From Streptomyces sp. CB00455 (GTDB lineage Bacteria; Actinomycetota; Actinomycetes; Streptomycetales; Streptomycetaceae): a stretch of DNA of 64,000 nucleotides. Below the pieces are notes generated by a model that was not told the DNA's origin, ran no database searches, and worked only from the letters and a program-made list of their open reading frames with translations. Shown here in pieces: positions 52,274 to 61,073 of the stretch (within the stretch, counting starts at the first letter, position 1; each line of letters begins with the position of its first letter). The stretch lies in contig NZ_LIVQ01000005.1 of assembly GCF_001905445.1 (NCBI RefSeq), positions 448,756-512,755 on the forward strand. The letters are read 5' to 3'. Both the position numbers and the translations under genes were made by a program.

Positions 52274-52411
52274 GTCTACCCCTCTTCCCATGGCTCGTCC
52301 GGAGCCCCCAGTGGCTTGCCCGCCCCACCCTGCCACGGAAACCTCACTATCGGCCGAGTGCTTATCCTCAAGGTCACAGCCGTGCCCGTCACCTCCGGAG
52401 GTTTGCCCGCC

Positions 52412-53449
52412 GTGCCCCACAACCCCCGCCCGTCCGACCTCCGTTACGGCAACCGGCCGACCATGAAGGACGTGGCGGCGCACGCGGGAGTGGGTCTGAA
52501 GACGGTGTCGCGGGTGGTCAACGGGGAGGCCGGGGTCACCCCGGACACCGAAAGGCGGGTCCAGGAGGCCATCGAGGCCCTCGGGTTCCGCCGCAACGAC
52601 AGCGCGCGCGTCCTGCGCAAGGGGCGTACCGCCACGGTGGGCCTGGTCCTGGAGGACCTCGCCGACCCCTTCTACGGCCCGCTGAACCGGGCCGTGGAGG
52701 AGGTCGCCCGGGCGCACGGGGCGCTGCTGATCAACGGCTCCAGCGCCGAGGACCCCGACCGGGAGCGGGAGTTGGCGCTCGCGCTGTGCGCGCGCCGGGT
52801 GGACGGCCTGATCGTGATCCCGGCCGGGGACGACCACCGCTACCTGGAGCCGGAGATGCGCGCGGGTGTGGCCACGGTGTTCGTGGACCGCCCGGCGGGG
52901 CGGATCGAGGCGGACGTGGTGCTGTCGGACAGCTTCGGCGGCGCCCGGGACGGGGTGGCCCACCTGATCGCCGGCGGCCACCGGCGGATCGGTTTCATCG
53001 GTGACCACCCGCACATCCACACGGCGACGGAGCGGCTGCGCGGCTACCGAGCGGCGATGGCGGACGCCGGGCTGCCGGTGGCCGGATCGTGGGTGCGCCT
53101 CGGCTCGACCGCCCCCGAGCGGGTCTCGGCGGCGGCCGCCTCGATGCTCTCCGGCCCGGAGGCGGTGTCGGCGCTCTTCGCGGGCAACAACCGGGTGACG
53201 GTCACTCTGGTACGGGTCCTGGCCGACCGGGACCGCCCCGTCGCCCTGGTCGGCTTCGACGACTTCGAGCTGGCCGACCTGCTGCGCCCCGGGGTCACGG
53301 TGGTCGCCCAGGACGCGGCGGCGCTGGGCCGGGTGGCCACCGACCGCCTCTTCCAGCGCCTCGGCGGAGCCCACCTGCCGACCGCCCGCATCGAGCTCGG
53401 GACCCGGCTCATCGCCCGCGGTTCGGGCGAACTCCCGCCGCTGGACTGA
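52412..53449 (+). CDS. LacI family transcriptional regulator
   Basis: 345 residues from the GTG at 52412 with GGAGG ten bases upstream. HTH and hinge: TMKDVAAHAGVGLKTVSRVVNGEAGVTPDTERRVQEAIEALGFRRNDSARVLRKG. Periplasmic-binding-like effector domain: GLVLEDLADPFYGPL, GLIVIPAGDD, FVDRPAG, GFIGDHPHIHTATERLRGY, and VALVGFDDFELADLLRPGVTVVAQD. Presumably binds a sugar or related ligand. No sugar operon is next to it, so its target is elsewhere or it autoregulates. Confidence 0.9.
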   Translation: MPHNPRPSDLRYGNRPTMKDVAAHAGVGLKTVSRVVNGEAGVTPDTERRVQEAIEALGFRRNDSARVLRKGRTATVGLVLEDLADPFYGPLNRAVEEVARAHGALLINGSSAEDPDRERELALALCARRVDGLIVIPAGDDHRYLEPEMRAGVATVFVDRPAGRIEADVVLSDSFGGARDGVAHLIAGGHRRIGFIGDHPHIHTATERLRGYRAAMADAGLPVAGSWVRLGSTAPERVSAAAASMLSGPEAVSALFAGNNRVTVTLVRVLADRDRPVALVGFDDFELADLLRPGVTVVAQDAAALGRVATDRLFQRLGGAHLPTARIELGTRLIARGSGELPPLD

Positions 53450-53453
53450 CCGT

Positions 53454-53612
53454 TCACCGGATCAGGTGGTGGAGCACGGGCACGGACGCGCCGGCGGCGG
53501 CCAGGCCGGCGAGGACGGCCAGGGCTGCGGGCGTGCCACCGAGGAGGCTCAGGCCGCCGGCGATGATCCCGATGAGGGCGGCGGCGAACAGCACGACGGC
53601 GGCGTCTCGGCG
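53454..53612 (-). pseudogene. C-terminal remnant of a small membrane protein
   Basis: The minus-strand frame ends with a clearly hydrophobic segment (AAVVLFAAALIGIIAGGL then LLGGTPAALAVLAGLAAAGA and SVPVLHHLIR), which looks like the end of a conserved two-helix membrane protein. Upstream of about 53612 the frame is antisense to the WD40 relic and becomes Gly/Val-repeat nonsense. It could instead be a 46-residue protein starting at the GTG at 53594. Confidence 0.35.
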
Positions 53613-53831
53613 GCCTTCTCCGCCGACGGGCGGCTGGTCGCGACCGGCTCGGACGACCGTACGGCCCCGGATCTGGGATGCGGCCACGGGCGCGACGGGC
53701 ACGGCCGTGGGCGTGCCCTGCCGGGGCACGGGCCGGCCGTCCAGGGGGTGGCGTTCTCCCCCGACGGCTCCCTGCTCGCCTCCGGCGGCCTGGACGGGGT
53801 GCTGCGCCGCTGGATCGTCGGCGGGATCTGA
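53604..53831 (+). pseudogene. WD40-repeat protein fragment
   Basis: The plus-strand frame reads VSAAFSADGRLVATGSDDRTA, then the match shifts to the neighbouring frame (RIWDAATGATGTAV) and returns to GHGPAVQGVAFSPDGSLLASGGLDGVLRRW, stopping at 53831. These are two consecutive WD40 blades with two frameshifts between them. Nothing upstream or downstream continues the propeller. Downstream 53878-53925 is a short CCCACGCCGACA tandem repeat. Confidence 0.6.
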
Positions 53832-53877
53832 ACGCCGGGGCTCGGCCGCAAGAGGGTCCGGCCGGGCCCCGCAGACA

Positions 53878-53925
53878 CCGACGCCGACACCCACGCCGAC
53901 GCCCACGCCGACACCCACGCCGAAC
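53878..53925. repeat. 12-bp tandem repeat (CACGCCGACACC type)
   Basis: About four units alternating CACGCCGACACC and CACGCCGACGCC. Both strands give only Thr-Pro or Gly-Val repeats. Confidence 0.8.
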
Positions 53926-54014
53926 CGGAACATCGGCCACCAGCGGCGACACCCTGCACCATCAGGCGGCGGACACCGGGCGCCGGACCCCGGCGTCGCG
54001 CACCGGACGCGACC

Positions 54015-55313
54015 TCAGGCGGTCGCGGTCAGGGTCGCCGAGCGGCGCGGGATGGCGAAGGCGTCGAGCTCCGCACGGCTCAGGCCCGTCAGCGCGGTGA
54101 CCTCCTCGGCCCCCACGGCGCCGCAGTCGAGGCCGCGGACCAGGTAGCCGGCCAGCGCCTTCGCGGTGGCGGGCTCGTCCATCACGTCGCCCTCGACCTT
54201 GGCGACGTACGCCTTGAGGCGCGCGGCGGCAGTGGCCAGGCCCTCGCGGTAGAAGGTGAAGACGGCCGCGTAGCGGGTCGGCAGGTGGCCCGGGTGCATG
54301 TCCCAGCCCTGGTAGTAGGCGCGGGCCAGGGCGCGGCGGGTGAGGCCGTAGTGCAGCTTCCAGGCCTCGTGGACGTGCTCGGTGGTGCCGATCGGCAGCA
54401 CGTTCGTGGAGCCGTCGCAGACGCGTACGCCCGTGCCGGCGGCCGCGACCTGCATGATCGCCTTGGCATGGTCGGCGGCCGGGTGGTCGCTCGACTGGTA
54501 CGCGGCGGAGACGCCGACGCAGGCGCTGTAGTCGAAGGTGCCGTAGTGCAGACCGGTGGCGCGGCCTTTGGCGGCCCCGATCATCCGGGCCACGGTCGCG
54601 GTGCCGTCGGAGGCGACGATGGACTGGCTGGTCTCGATCTGGATCTCGAAGCCGATCCGGCCCTGCCGCAGGCCCCGGGCCGCCTCGAAGGCCTCCAGCA
54701 GCTTGACGAAGGCGCTGACCTGCTCGGCGTAGGTGACCTTGGGCAGGGTGAGGACGAGGCCCTCGGGCAGGCCGCCGTGCTCCAGCAGACCGGAGAGGAA
54801 GATGTCGGCGGTGCGGATGCCGCGGTCGCGGACGTTGGACTCCATGCACTTCATGCGGATGCCCATGTACGGGGCGTTCGTGCCGTTGGAGAAGGCCGAC
54901 GAGACGAGGCGGGCGGCGCGGGCCGCGGCCTGGTCCTCCTCGTCGTCGGACCGGACGCCGAAGCCGTCCTCGAAGTCGATGCGCAGGTCCTCGACCGGTT
55001 CGCTCGCCAGCTTGGCGCGGACGCGGTCGTAGACGGGGACGGCCAGCTCGTCGCCGATGCCGAGGACCCGGGCGAAGGCGGCGGCGTCGGGGGCGTGCTC
55101 GTCGAGTGCGGCGAGTGCCTGGTCGCCCCAGGAGCGGATGGTGTCCGCGGCGAAGACGTCACCGGGTACGTAGACGGTGTGGACGGGCTGGCGGGTGCCG
55201 GGGTCGCCCGGATAGTGCCGCGCGAGTTCCGCGTCCACCGGCGCGAGGGAGGCGCTGATGCCCTCGCTGACCGCTCCTGCGAGGCTCGTCGCCACCTTCT
55301 CCTGCTGACCCAT
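54015..55313 (-). CDS. DUF6986 family protein, HpcH/HpaI aldolase-like
   Basis: 432 residues from the ATG at 55313 with GAGGAGAG upstream. The barrel of citrate-lyase-beta/HpcH type is suggested by VYVPGDVF, LRIDFEDGFGVRSDDEEDQAA, RMKCMESNVRDRG, LVLTLPKV, IGFEIQIETSQSIV and GTFDYSACVGVSA; the acidic residues in DFEDGFG and EIQIET would bind the metal. The family reaction is C-C bond cleavage of malyl- or citryl-type CoA esters, but for DUF6986 no substrate is established. Monocistronic. Confidence 0.85.
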   Translation of the reverse strand: MGQQEKVATSLAGAVSEGISASLAPVDAELARHYPGDPGTRQPVHTVYVPGDVFAADTIRSWGDQALAALDEHAPDAAAFARVLGIGDELAVPVYDRVRAKLASEPVEDLRIDFEDGFGVRSDDEEDQAAARAARLVSSAFSNGTNAPYMGIRMKCMESNVRDRGIRTADIFLSGLLEHGGLPEGLVLTLPKVTYAEQVSAFVKLLEAFEAARGLRQGRIGFEIQIETSQSIVASDGTATVARMIGAAKGRATGLHYGTFDYSACVGVSAAYQSSDHPAADHAKAIMQVAAAGTGVRVCDGSTNVLPIGTTEHVHEAWKLHYGLTRRALARAYYQGWDMHPGHLPTRYAAVFTFYREGLATAAARLKAYVAKVEGDVMDEPATAKALAGYLVRGLDCGAVGAEEVTALTGLSRAELDAFAIPRRSATLTATA

Positions 55314-55476
55314 CGTGCACTCTCCTCTTTCCGCTTCACGGAAGCTTAGATCCGCATAGCAGAATTTAGTCACGGGGGTTCTGCTCCGTCAATGGTGCCG
55401 CCGCCGCCTTGGGCAAACGACTCGGGGCCGTGCGGTGACAATCACCACACGGCCCCGGACGACGCTTACCCGCAGG

Positions 55477-56439
55477 TCAGCCCTTGCGGACCTTGATCTG
55501 CTCGGTCAGCTGGGGGACGACCGCGAAGAGGTCTCCGACCACGCCGTAGTCGACGAGGTCGAAGATCGGGGCCTCGGCGTCCTTGTTGATGGCCACGATG
55601 GTCTTCGAGGTCTGCATGCCGGCCCGGTGCTGGATCGCGCCCGAGATGCCGGAGGCGATGTACAGCTGCGGGGAGACCGACTTGCCGGTCTGGCCGACCT
55701 GGTTGGAGTGCGGGTACCAGCCGGCGTCGACGGCGGCGCGCGAGGCGCCGACGGCGGCACCGAGGGAGTCCGCGAGCTCCTCGATGACGTGGAAGTTCTC
55801 GGCGCCGTTGACGCCGCGGCCGCCGGAGACCACGATCGCGGCCTCGGTCAGCTCGGGGCGGCCGGTCGACTCGCGCGGAGTACGGCCGGTGATCTTGGTG
55901 CCGGTGGCCAGGGCACCGAAGGAGACGGTGAGCGCCTCGACGGTGCCGGCGGCCGGGGCGGCCTCGACCGCGGCCGAGTTCGGCTTCACGGTGATGACCG
56001 GAGTGCCCTTGGAGACACGGGACTTGGTGGTGAAGGACGCGGCGAAGGCGGACTGCGTCGCGACCGGACCCTCGTCACCGGCCTCCAGGTCGACGGCGTC
56101 GGTGATGATGCCGGAACCGATGCGGACGGCCAGGCGGGCGGCGATCTCCTTGCCCTCGGCGGAGGACGGGACGAGCACGGCGGCCGGGGAAACGGCCTCG
56201 TAGGCGGCCTGGAGCGCGTCCACCTTCGGTACGACGAGGTACTCGGCGAACTCGGGGGCGTCGGCGGTGAGGACCTTGACGGCACCGTGCTCGGCGAGCA
56301 CGGCCGCGGTGGCCTCGGCGCCGGCGCCCAGGGCGACGGCGACGGGCTCGCCGACGCGGCGGGCCAGCGTCAGCAGTTCGAGGGTGGGCTTGCGGACGGC
56401 GCCGTCCACGTGGTCGACGTAGACGAGAACTTCAGCCAT
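55477..56439 (-). CDS. etfA: Electron transfer flavoprotein alpha subunit
   Basis: 320 residues. N-terminal domain MAEVLVYVDHVDGAVRKPTLELL; C-terminal FAD-binding domain IVVSGGRGVNGAENFHVIEELA, GASRAAVDAGW, NQVGQTGKSVSPQLYIASGISGAIQH and INKDAEAPIFDLVDYGVVGD. Forms the heterodimer with EtfB, accepting electrons from acyl-CoA dehydrogenases and passing them to the quinone pool through an ETF dehydrogenase. It starts 60 bp after etfB on the same strand and is cotranscribed. Confidence 0.96.
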   Translation of the reverse strand: MAEVLVYVDHVDGAVRKPTLELLTLARRVGEPVAVALGAGAEATAAVLAEHGAVKVLTADAPEFAEYLVVPKVDALQAAYEAVSPAAVLVPSSAEGKEIAARLAVRIGSGIITDAVDLEAGDEGPVATQSAFAASFTTKSRVSKGTPVITVKPNSAAVEAAPAAGTVEALTVSFGALATGTKITGRTPRESTGRPELTEAAIVVSGGRGVNGAENFHVIEELADSLGAAVGASRAAVDAGWYPHSNQVGQTGKSVSPQLYIASGISGAIQHRAGMQTSKTIVAINKDAEAPIFDLVDYGVVGDLFAVVPQLTEQIKVRKG

Positions 56440-56499
56440 GGGACTGCTCTCCTGCGATTGCGAGGTGTCTGGGGGCTATGGAGGGGGTGGCCTGAGCTC

Positions 56500-57285
56500 T
56501 TAGATGAACTTCTGGCCGGCCAGGAACTCGGCCAGCTGCTTGCCGCCCTCGCCCTCGTCCTTGACGATCGTGCCGGCGGTGCGGGCCGGACGCTGCGCGG
56601 CGGAATCGACCTTGGTCCAGGAGCCTTCCAGACCGACTTCGCCGGCCTCGATCTCCAGCTCCTCCAGGTCCCAGGACTCCACCGGCTTCTTCTTGGCGGC
56701 CATGATGCCCTTGAAGGACGGGTAGCGCGCCTCGCCCGACTGGTCGGTCACCGAGACGAGCGCGGGCAGGGATGCCTCCAGCGTCTCGCTCGCGGTGTCC
56801 CCGTCGCGGCGGCCGGTCACGGTGCCGTCCTCGACCTTGACCTCGGAGAGCAGGGTGACCTGCGGGACGCCCAGGCGCTCGGCCAGGATCGCCGGGAGCA
56901 CGCCCATGGTGCCGTCGGTCGAGGCCATGCCGGTGATGACCAGGTCGTAGCCGGCCTTCTCGATCGCCTTGGCGAGCACGAGCGAGGTGCCCATGACGTC
57001 GGTGCCGTGCAGGTCGTCGTCCTCGACGTGGATGGCCTTGTCGGCGCCCATCGACAGCGCCTTGCGCAGCGCGTCCTTGGCGTCCTCGGGACCGACCGTC
57101 AGGACGGTGATCTCCGCGTCGTCGGCCTCGTCGGCGATCTGCAGCGCCTGCTCGACGGCGTACTCGTCGAGCTCCGACAGCAGGCCGTCGACGTCGTCGC
57201 GGTCGACGGTCAGGTCATCGGCGAAGTGCCGGTCGCCGGTGGCGTCGGGCACGTACTTCACACAGACAACGATCCTCAGGCTCAC
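56500..57285 (-). CDS. etfB: Electron transfer flavoprotein beta subunit
   Basis: 261 residues from the GTG at 57285, with AGGAG eight bases upstream; the larger opening is not needed. IVVCVKYVPDATGDRHF, DEYAVEQALQIADE, VLTVGPEDAKDALRKALSMGADKAIHVED and the ETF signature region DLVITGMASTDGTMGVLPAILAERLGVPQ, SVTDQSGEARYPSFKGIMAAKKK. Binds AMP and the adenosine part of the shared fold. First gene of the etfB-etfA operon. Confidence 0.96.
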   Translation of the reverse strand: MSLRIVVCVKYVPDATGDRHFADDLTVDRDDVDGLLSELDEYAVEQALQIADEADDAEITVLTVGPEDAKDALRKALSMGADKAIHVEDDDLHGTDVMGTSLVLAKAIEKAGYDLVITGMASTDGTMGVLPAILAERLGVPQVTLLSEVKVEDGTVTGRRDGDTASETLEASLPALVSVTDQSGEARYPSFKGIMAAKKKPVESWDLEELEIEAGEVGLEGSWTKVDSAAQRPARTAGTIVKDEGEGGKQLAEFLAGQKFI

Positions 57286-57486
57286 GCCGGCTCTCCTACC
57301 GCATCGTCTTTTTCTGGTACCGCCTTGTGCAGGCAGCATAGGCGCCTTGTCGGGCGGATCCCGGTCGGGGCGGCCCGCGCTCCGAAGGGAATGTTACTCG
57401 TCAGTACACCGTGGGTGCCGCGAAGTGGCAAGGCCGGTGAACTGTGATCTGTCCAACGCCGCCCCACTTGCCCCAACAGGGACGAT

Positions 57487-58029
57487 TCAGTCGCGCAGCG
57501 CGTTGAAGCGACCCTGGTGGTACAGCAGGGGACGGCCTTCCCCGGCCGGATCCCCCACGACCGCCTCCGCGATGATCACACGATGCTCGCCGGCGGGCAC
57601 GCGGGCCACCACGCGGCAGACCAGCCACGCCGGCACACCGTCCAGCACCGGGACCCCGTGCGGCCCGGATCTCCAGGCGGTGGCCGGGCCGAAGCGGTCG
57701 GCTCCGCTCGTGGCGAACAGCCCCGCCAGCTCCCGCTGGTGCTCGCCGAGTATGTGGACGCCGAGGTACTCGCTGTCGCGGACGGCGGGCCAGCTGGAGG
57801 CCCCGGTGCCGATGGTGAAGGACAGCAGCGGGGGGTCGGCCGAGACGGAGTTGAGCGAGGTCGCGGTGAAGCCGGCCGGGCGCCCGCCGCTCTCGGCGGT
57901 GATCACGGCGACTCCGGCGGCGTGCCGGCGGAAAACGGAGCGCAGGAGGTCGGGCGAGCCGGGCAGGCCGGCCGGGCCGGTGCCGGTTCGGGGGGACGGA
58001 GCCGTCGCAGGGGCCGCAGGGGCGGTCAT
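57487..58029 (-). CDS. Flavin reductase family protein
   Basis: 180 residues from the ATG at 58029 (AAGGA eight bases upstream). The split-barrel FMN-binding pattern is LRSVFRRHAAGVAVITAESGGRPAGFTATSLNSVSADPPLLSFTIG, then FATSGADRFGPATAW, VLDGVPAWLVCRV and EHRVIIAEAVVG...LLYHQGRFNAL. Supplies reduced flavin to a monooxygenase or acts as a flavin:NAD(P)H reductase. No monooxygenase is adjacent. Together with the ETF genes 200 bp downstream it makes a redox-themed neighbourhood but probably not one operon. Confidence 0.88.
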   Translation of the reverse strand: MTAPAAPATAPSPRTGTGPAGLPGSPDLLRSVFRRHAAGVAVITAESGGRPAGFTATSLNSVSADPPLLSFTIGTGASSWPAVRDSEYLGVHILGEHQRELAGLFATSGADRFGPATAWRSGPHGVPVLDGVPAWLVCRVVARVPAGEHRVIIAEAVVGDPAGEGRPLLYHQGRFNALRD

Positions 58030-58090
58030 CTGGGTCTTCCTTCTGCCGCGGGGGACGCGGGCGCTGTAGGGGATCAGGGGCCGGGGGCGT

Positions 58091-58285
58091 TCAGTGATCC
58101 CAACAGCGCGCGCTCGCGTGGCGGACGAGGTCGACATGGACCCGTCCGTGGAGGAGGAGTTCGTACGGCATGGCGTCAGCCTGGCCATCGGCCGTGTACA
58201 CCGTCAAGCGCGATCGGTCAGATGTCGGGTGCGTCACGCCGCGTGCCGGGGCGCGGGACGGCGCGCGGACCAGCGCGTCCGTCAT
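58091..58285 (-). CDS. Small hypothetical protein, translationally coupled to thioredoxin
   Basis: 64 codons starting MTDALVRAPSRAP at 58285; its ATG overlaps the TGA of the thioredoxin gene (ATGA), which is a usual sign of translational coupling. The C-terminal half (LTVYTADGQADAMPYELLLHG, RVHVDLVRHASARCWDH) looks foldable, the N-terminal half is Arg/Pro/Ala-rich. No family recognised. It may be a genuine small gene or the remnant of a larger one. Confidence 0.4.
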   Translation of the reverse strand: MTDALVRAPSRAPARGVTHPTSDRSRLTVYTADGQADAMPYELLLHGRVHVDLVRHASARCWDH

Positions 58286-58635
58286 ACGGCGGCCCCCAGC
58301 GCGGCGATCACGTCCGCCTTGCGCGGCATCCCGGTGGCCCGCCGGACGATCCGCCCCTGCGAGTCCAGGACGAGCACGGTCGGGGTCTTGTCGATCCCCA
58401 GCGACCGCACCAGGTCGAGCCGGTCCTCGGCGTCGATCTCGATGTGCGCGACCCCCTCGACCATCGCCGCGACCTCGGCGAGGATCCGCCGCGTCGCACG
58501 GCAGGGCTGGCAGAAGGCGCTGGAGAACTGCACCAGGCTCGCCCGCCGCCCCGGCTCCCCGCCCAGTTCCGCGGCGCCCAGCCGGTCCCGCTCCTCGCCC
58601 TGCCCGCGCACCCGCACTCCCGTCGTAGCCCTCAC
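58282..58635 (-). CDS. Thioredoxin family protein lacking the usual membrane anchor
   Basis: About 117 residues if started at the GTG at 58635; ATG at 58665 is also possible and neither has a good ribosome-binding site. The thioredoxin fold is clear: RASLVQFSSAFCQPCRATR with the redox CxxC, IEIDAEDRLDLVRSLGIDKTPTVLVLD with the cis-proline after the Thr, and RKADVIAALG. Homologues I recall have an N-terminal membrane helix before the GDRLGAxxLGxELG segment; here that part is a short Arg-rich stretch. The upstream DNA has CTCGCGTACATGA duplicated 19 bp apart (about 58635 and 58654), directly over the candidate starts. Confidence 0.75.
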   Translation of the reverse strand: MRATTGVRVRGQGEERDRLGAAELGGEPGRRASLVQFSSAFCQPCRATRRILAEVAAMVEGVAHIEIDAEDRLDLVRSLGIDKTPTVLVLDSQGRIVRRATGMPRKADVIAALGAAV

Positions 58636-58874
58636 TCGCGTACATGACCGCCCGCTCGCGTACATGATCGCCGTACGCGCGCGCACCCGTACGCTGGACA
58701 AGCACGCCGCGGACCTGCGGCATTCCCGGCGTGACGAGAATCTCTCCGGGCACGGGCGTCTGGACTGGTCAGCAGCGCGCGTTTGGGGCACGATCCCCAT
58801 GGCCGCGTACCTACGCTGCCGTAACTTCCGGCCGGGAGAGCACTTCCCCAGGCAGAAAGCGGGGTCTCCGCACC

Positions 58875-59597
58875 ATGGCTGAGCTCGTCTACCCTCCGGT
58901 GATCGGCGCCGCGCACACGCTGTTCCGGGCACTCGACATCCGCATCGACATGAAGGGCACCGAGAACATCCCGCGCAAGGGCGGGGCGGTCCTGGTGTCC
59001 AACCACGTCGGTTACCTCGACTTCATCTTCGCCGGTCTGGCCGCCCGGCCCCAGAAGCGCCTGGTGCGCTTCATGGCGAAGGAGTCGGTGTTCCGCCACA
59101 AGGTGTCCGGCCCCCTGATGCGCGGGATGAAGCACATCCCGGTGGACCGCGCGCAGGGTGAGTCGGCCTACCAGCACGCACTCGACTCGCTGCGCTCCGG
59201 CGAGATCATCGGGGTGTTCCCGGAAGCGACGATCTCGCAGTCCTTCACGCTCAAGAGCTTCAAGTCGGGTGCCGCGCGCATGGCGCAGGAGGCCGGGGTC
59301 CCGCTGATCCCGGTGGCGCTGTGGGGCACCCAGCGGCTGTGGACCAAGGGCCGCCCGAAGAACCTCAAGCGCAGCCACATCCCGGTGACCATGCGGGTCG
59401 GCGAGCCGCTGGAGACCCCGGCGAACCAGTACGCGGGCGCCATCACGCGGCGGCTGCGCGAGCGCGTGCAGGAACTGCTGGACGCGGCGCAGCGCGCCTA
59501 CCCGGACAAGCCGCAGAACGCCGCCGACTCCTGGTGGCTGCCGGCCCACCTGGGCGGCACCGCTCCGACGGCGGCGCAGGTGAAGGAAGCCGGCTGA
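58875..59597 (+). CDS. 1-acyl-sn-glycerol-3-phosphate acyltransferase (PlsC-type)
   Basis: 240 residues from the ATG at 58875. Acyltransferase block I is SNHVGYLDF (HxxxxD), block III VFPEATIS (the glycine of the usual EGT is replaced by Ala), with KRLVRFMAKESVF and PLIPVALWGTQRLW between and after them. It transfers an acyl chain to lysophosphatidic acid or a related acceptor at the inner membrane face. One of several paralogues normally present. The region upstream is shared with the divergent thioredoxin gene. Confidence 0.9.
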   Translation: MAELVYPPVIGAAHTLFRALDIRIDMKGTENIPRKGGAVLVSNHVGYLDFIFAGLAARPQKRLVRFMAKESVFRHKVSGPLMRGMKHIPVDRAQGESAYQHALDSLRSGEIIGVFPEATISQSFTLKSFKSGAARMAQEAGVPLIPVALWGTQRLWTKGRPKNLKRSHIPVTMRVGEPLETPANQYAGAITRRLRERVQELLDAAQRAYPDKPQNAADSWWLPAHLGGTAPTAAQVKEAG

Positions 59598-59834
59598 CCC
59601 GCCCGCGCCCGCCCGTCCGTCCGTCGTGACCGATGCCGTGCGGCTTGCACCTCTGTGCGTACGACGTCCGGTCGGGCCCAGCCGTTCAGGGCGCCGGGGC
59701 TGGGTGAACGGCGCGGGCGCGGCAGGGGCTGCGGGCGGGGTGCGGGCCGGGGCGCACTCCTGCGGCTGAGGGCGGCATGACGTACCGTCTTGTCCGTTCA
59801 TCACGTGACGTGACACACCGCGCGGGGGGCCGGG

Positions 59835-61073
59835 ATGAGCGGGTTCGGGCGGTACCTGGCCGCGGCGCTGGCTGCGCGGTTCGCCTCGGAGGGCATGGGC
59901 ATGGCCGTGGTGCTCCTGGCCCTGGAGCGCACCGGGAGCGCGGCATACGGGGCGTTCGTCCTGACGGCCTGGCTGGCGCCGCACGTGCTGGCGGCTCCGC
60001 TCGCGGGCGCCGCCGCGGCCCGGACCGGGCGGCCCCGGCTCTTCCACGCGGGCGCACTGGCCGGCTTCGCCCTCGCGATGGCCGCGCTGGCCGTGCTCCT
60101 CGGCCGCGCCCCGGCGCCCCTGGTCCTGGCGGTGGCGGTGCTGGGCGGCAGCTGCGGGCCGATGGTGACGGGCGGCCTGTCCAGTCTGGTCACGGGGCTG
60201 GTCCCGGCCGGCGCCGGGCGGGAGCGGGCCTACGGATGGGACGCCTCCACCTACAACGCCGCCGCGGTCACCGCGCCGGCGGCGGTCAGCCTCTTCGCGG
60301 CGCTCGGCACGGCGGCCCCCGCTATGGCGTGCCTGGCGCTGTCCGGCGCCCTGGCGTCGGCGCTCGCGGCCACGCTGCCCTACGAGGACCCCCGCGCGGG
60401 CCGGCCCGCCCCTTCCCTCCGGGCCGGGCTGGGGGCGGGTCTGGCGGCCCTGTGGCGGGTGCGGGAGCTGCGCGCCGTCACCTCGGCGACGACCCTGGCG
60501 TTCGTGGGCATCGGCTCCCTCACCACCACGTCCGTGCTGCTGGCCGCAGGGCTCGGCAGCCCGGGCGCCGGCGGCGTGCTGATGACGGCCTTCGCGGTGG
60601 GCGCGCTGGCCGGCTCCCTGACCCTGGGCCGGATGACGGCCCTGGCTCCGGGGAGGCTGGTCCGGTGGGCCCTGGCCGGGACGGGGGCGGCGCTGGCGGC
60701 CGCCGCGTTCACCCCGTCGCTCGCCGCCACCGCGGCGCTGTTCGCGGTGGCCGGGGTGTGCGACGGGCCGTTGCTGACGGCCACGCTGCGGATCCGCTCG
60801 GAGTGCGCCCCGGACGCGGTGCGCACCCAGGTCTTCACGCTGGGGGCGGGGCTCAAACTGACGGCGGCGTCGGCCGGGGCGGCCCTGGTGGGGCTGGCGG
60901 CCGGCGCTCCCGCGTGGGCGCTGCTGACCGGGATCGCCTCTCTTCAGCTCGCGGGGGCCCTGCTGTTCGCGCTGGCGTCGGCGCGCACACCTGTAGCGGC
61001 GGCCGCCGCTACAGGGCCGTCGGGAGGTTCCGCCACAGCTCCGTCCGGTCGGCGGAGTCCCGCAGGGCCTTGA
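59835..61073 (+). CDS. MFS transporter
   Basis: 412 residues with about twelve hydrophobic segments. The first half opens RYLAAALAARFASEGMGMAVVLLALERTGSAAYGAFVLTAWLAPHVLAAPLAGAAAARTGRP, with the cytoplasmic loop 2-3 in AARTGRPR. The pattern resembles drug/efflux-type MFS proteins. Ligand unknown. Its last 65 bp overlap the convergent transglutaminase-like gene. Confidence 0.85.
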   Translation: MSGFGRYLAAALAARFASEGMGMAVVLLALERTGSAAYGAFVLTAWLAPHVLAAPLAGAAAARTGRPRLFHAGALAGFALAMAALAVLLGRAPAPLVLAVAVLGGSCGPMVTGGLSSLVTGLVPAGAGRERAYGWDASTYNAAAVTAPAAVSLFAALGTAAPAMACLALSGALASALAATLPYEDPRAGRPAPSLRAGLGAGLAALWRVRELRAVTSATTLAFVGIGSLTTTSVLLAAGLGSPGAGGVLMTAFAVGALAGSLTLGRMTALAPGRLVRWALAGTGAALAAAAFTPSLAATAALFAVAGVCDGPLLTATLRIRSECAPDAVRTQVFTLGAGLKLTAASAGAALVGLAAGAPAWALLTGIASLQLAGALLFALASARTPVAAAAATGPSGGSATAPSGRRSPAGP

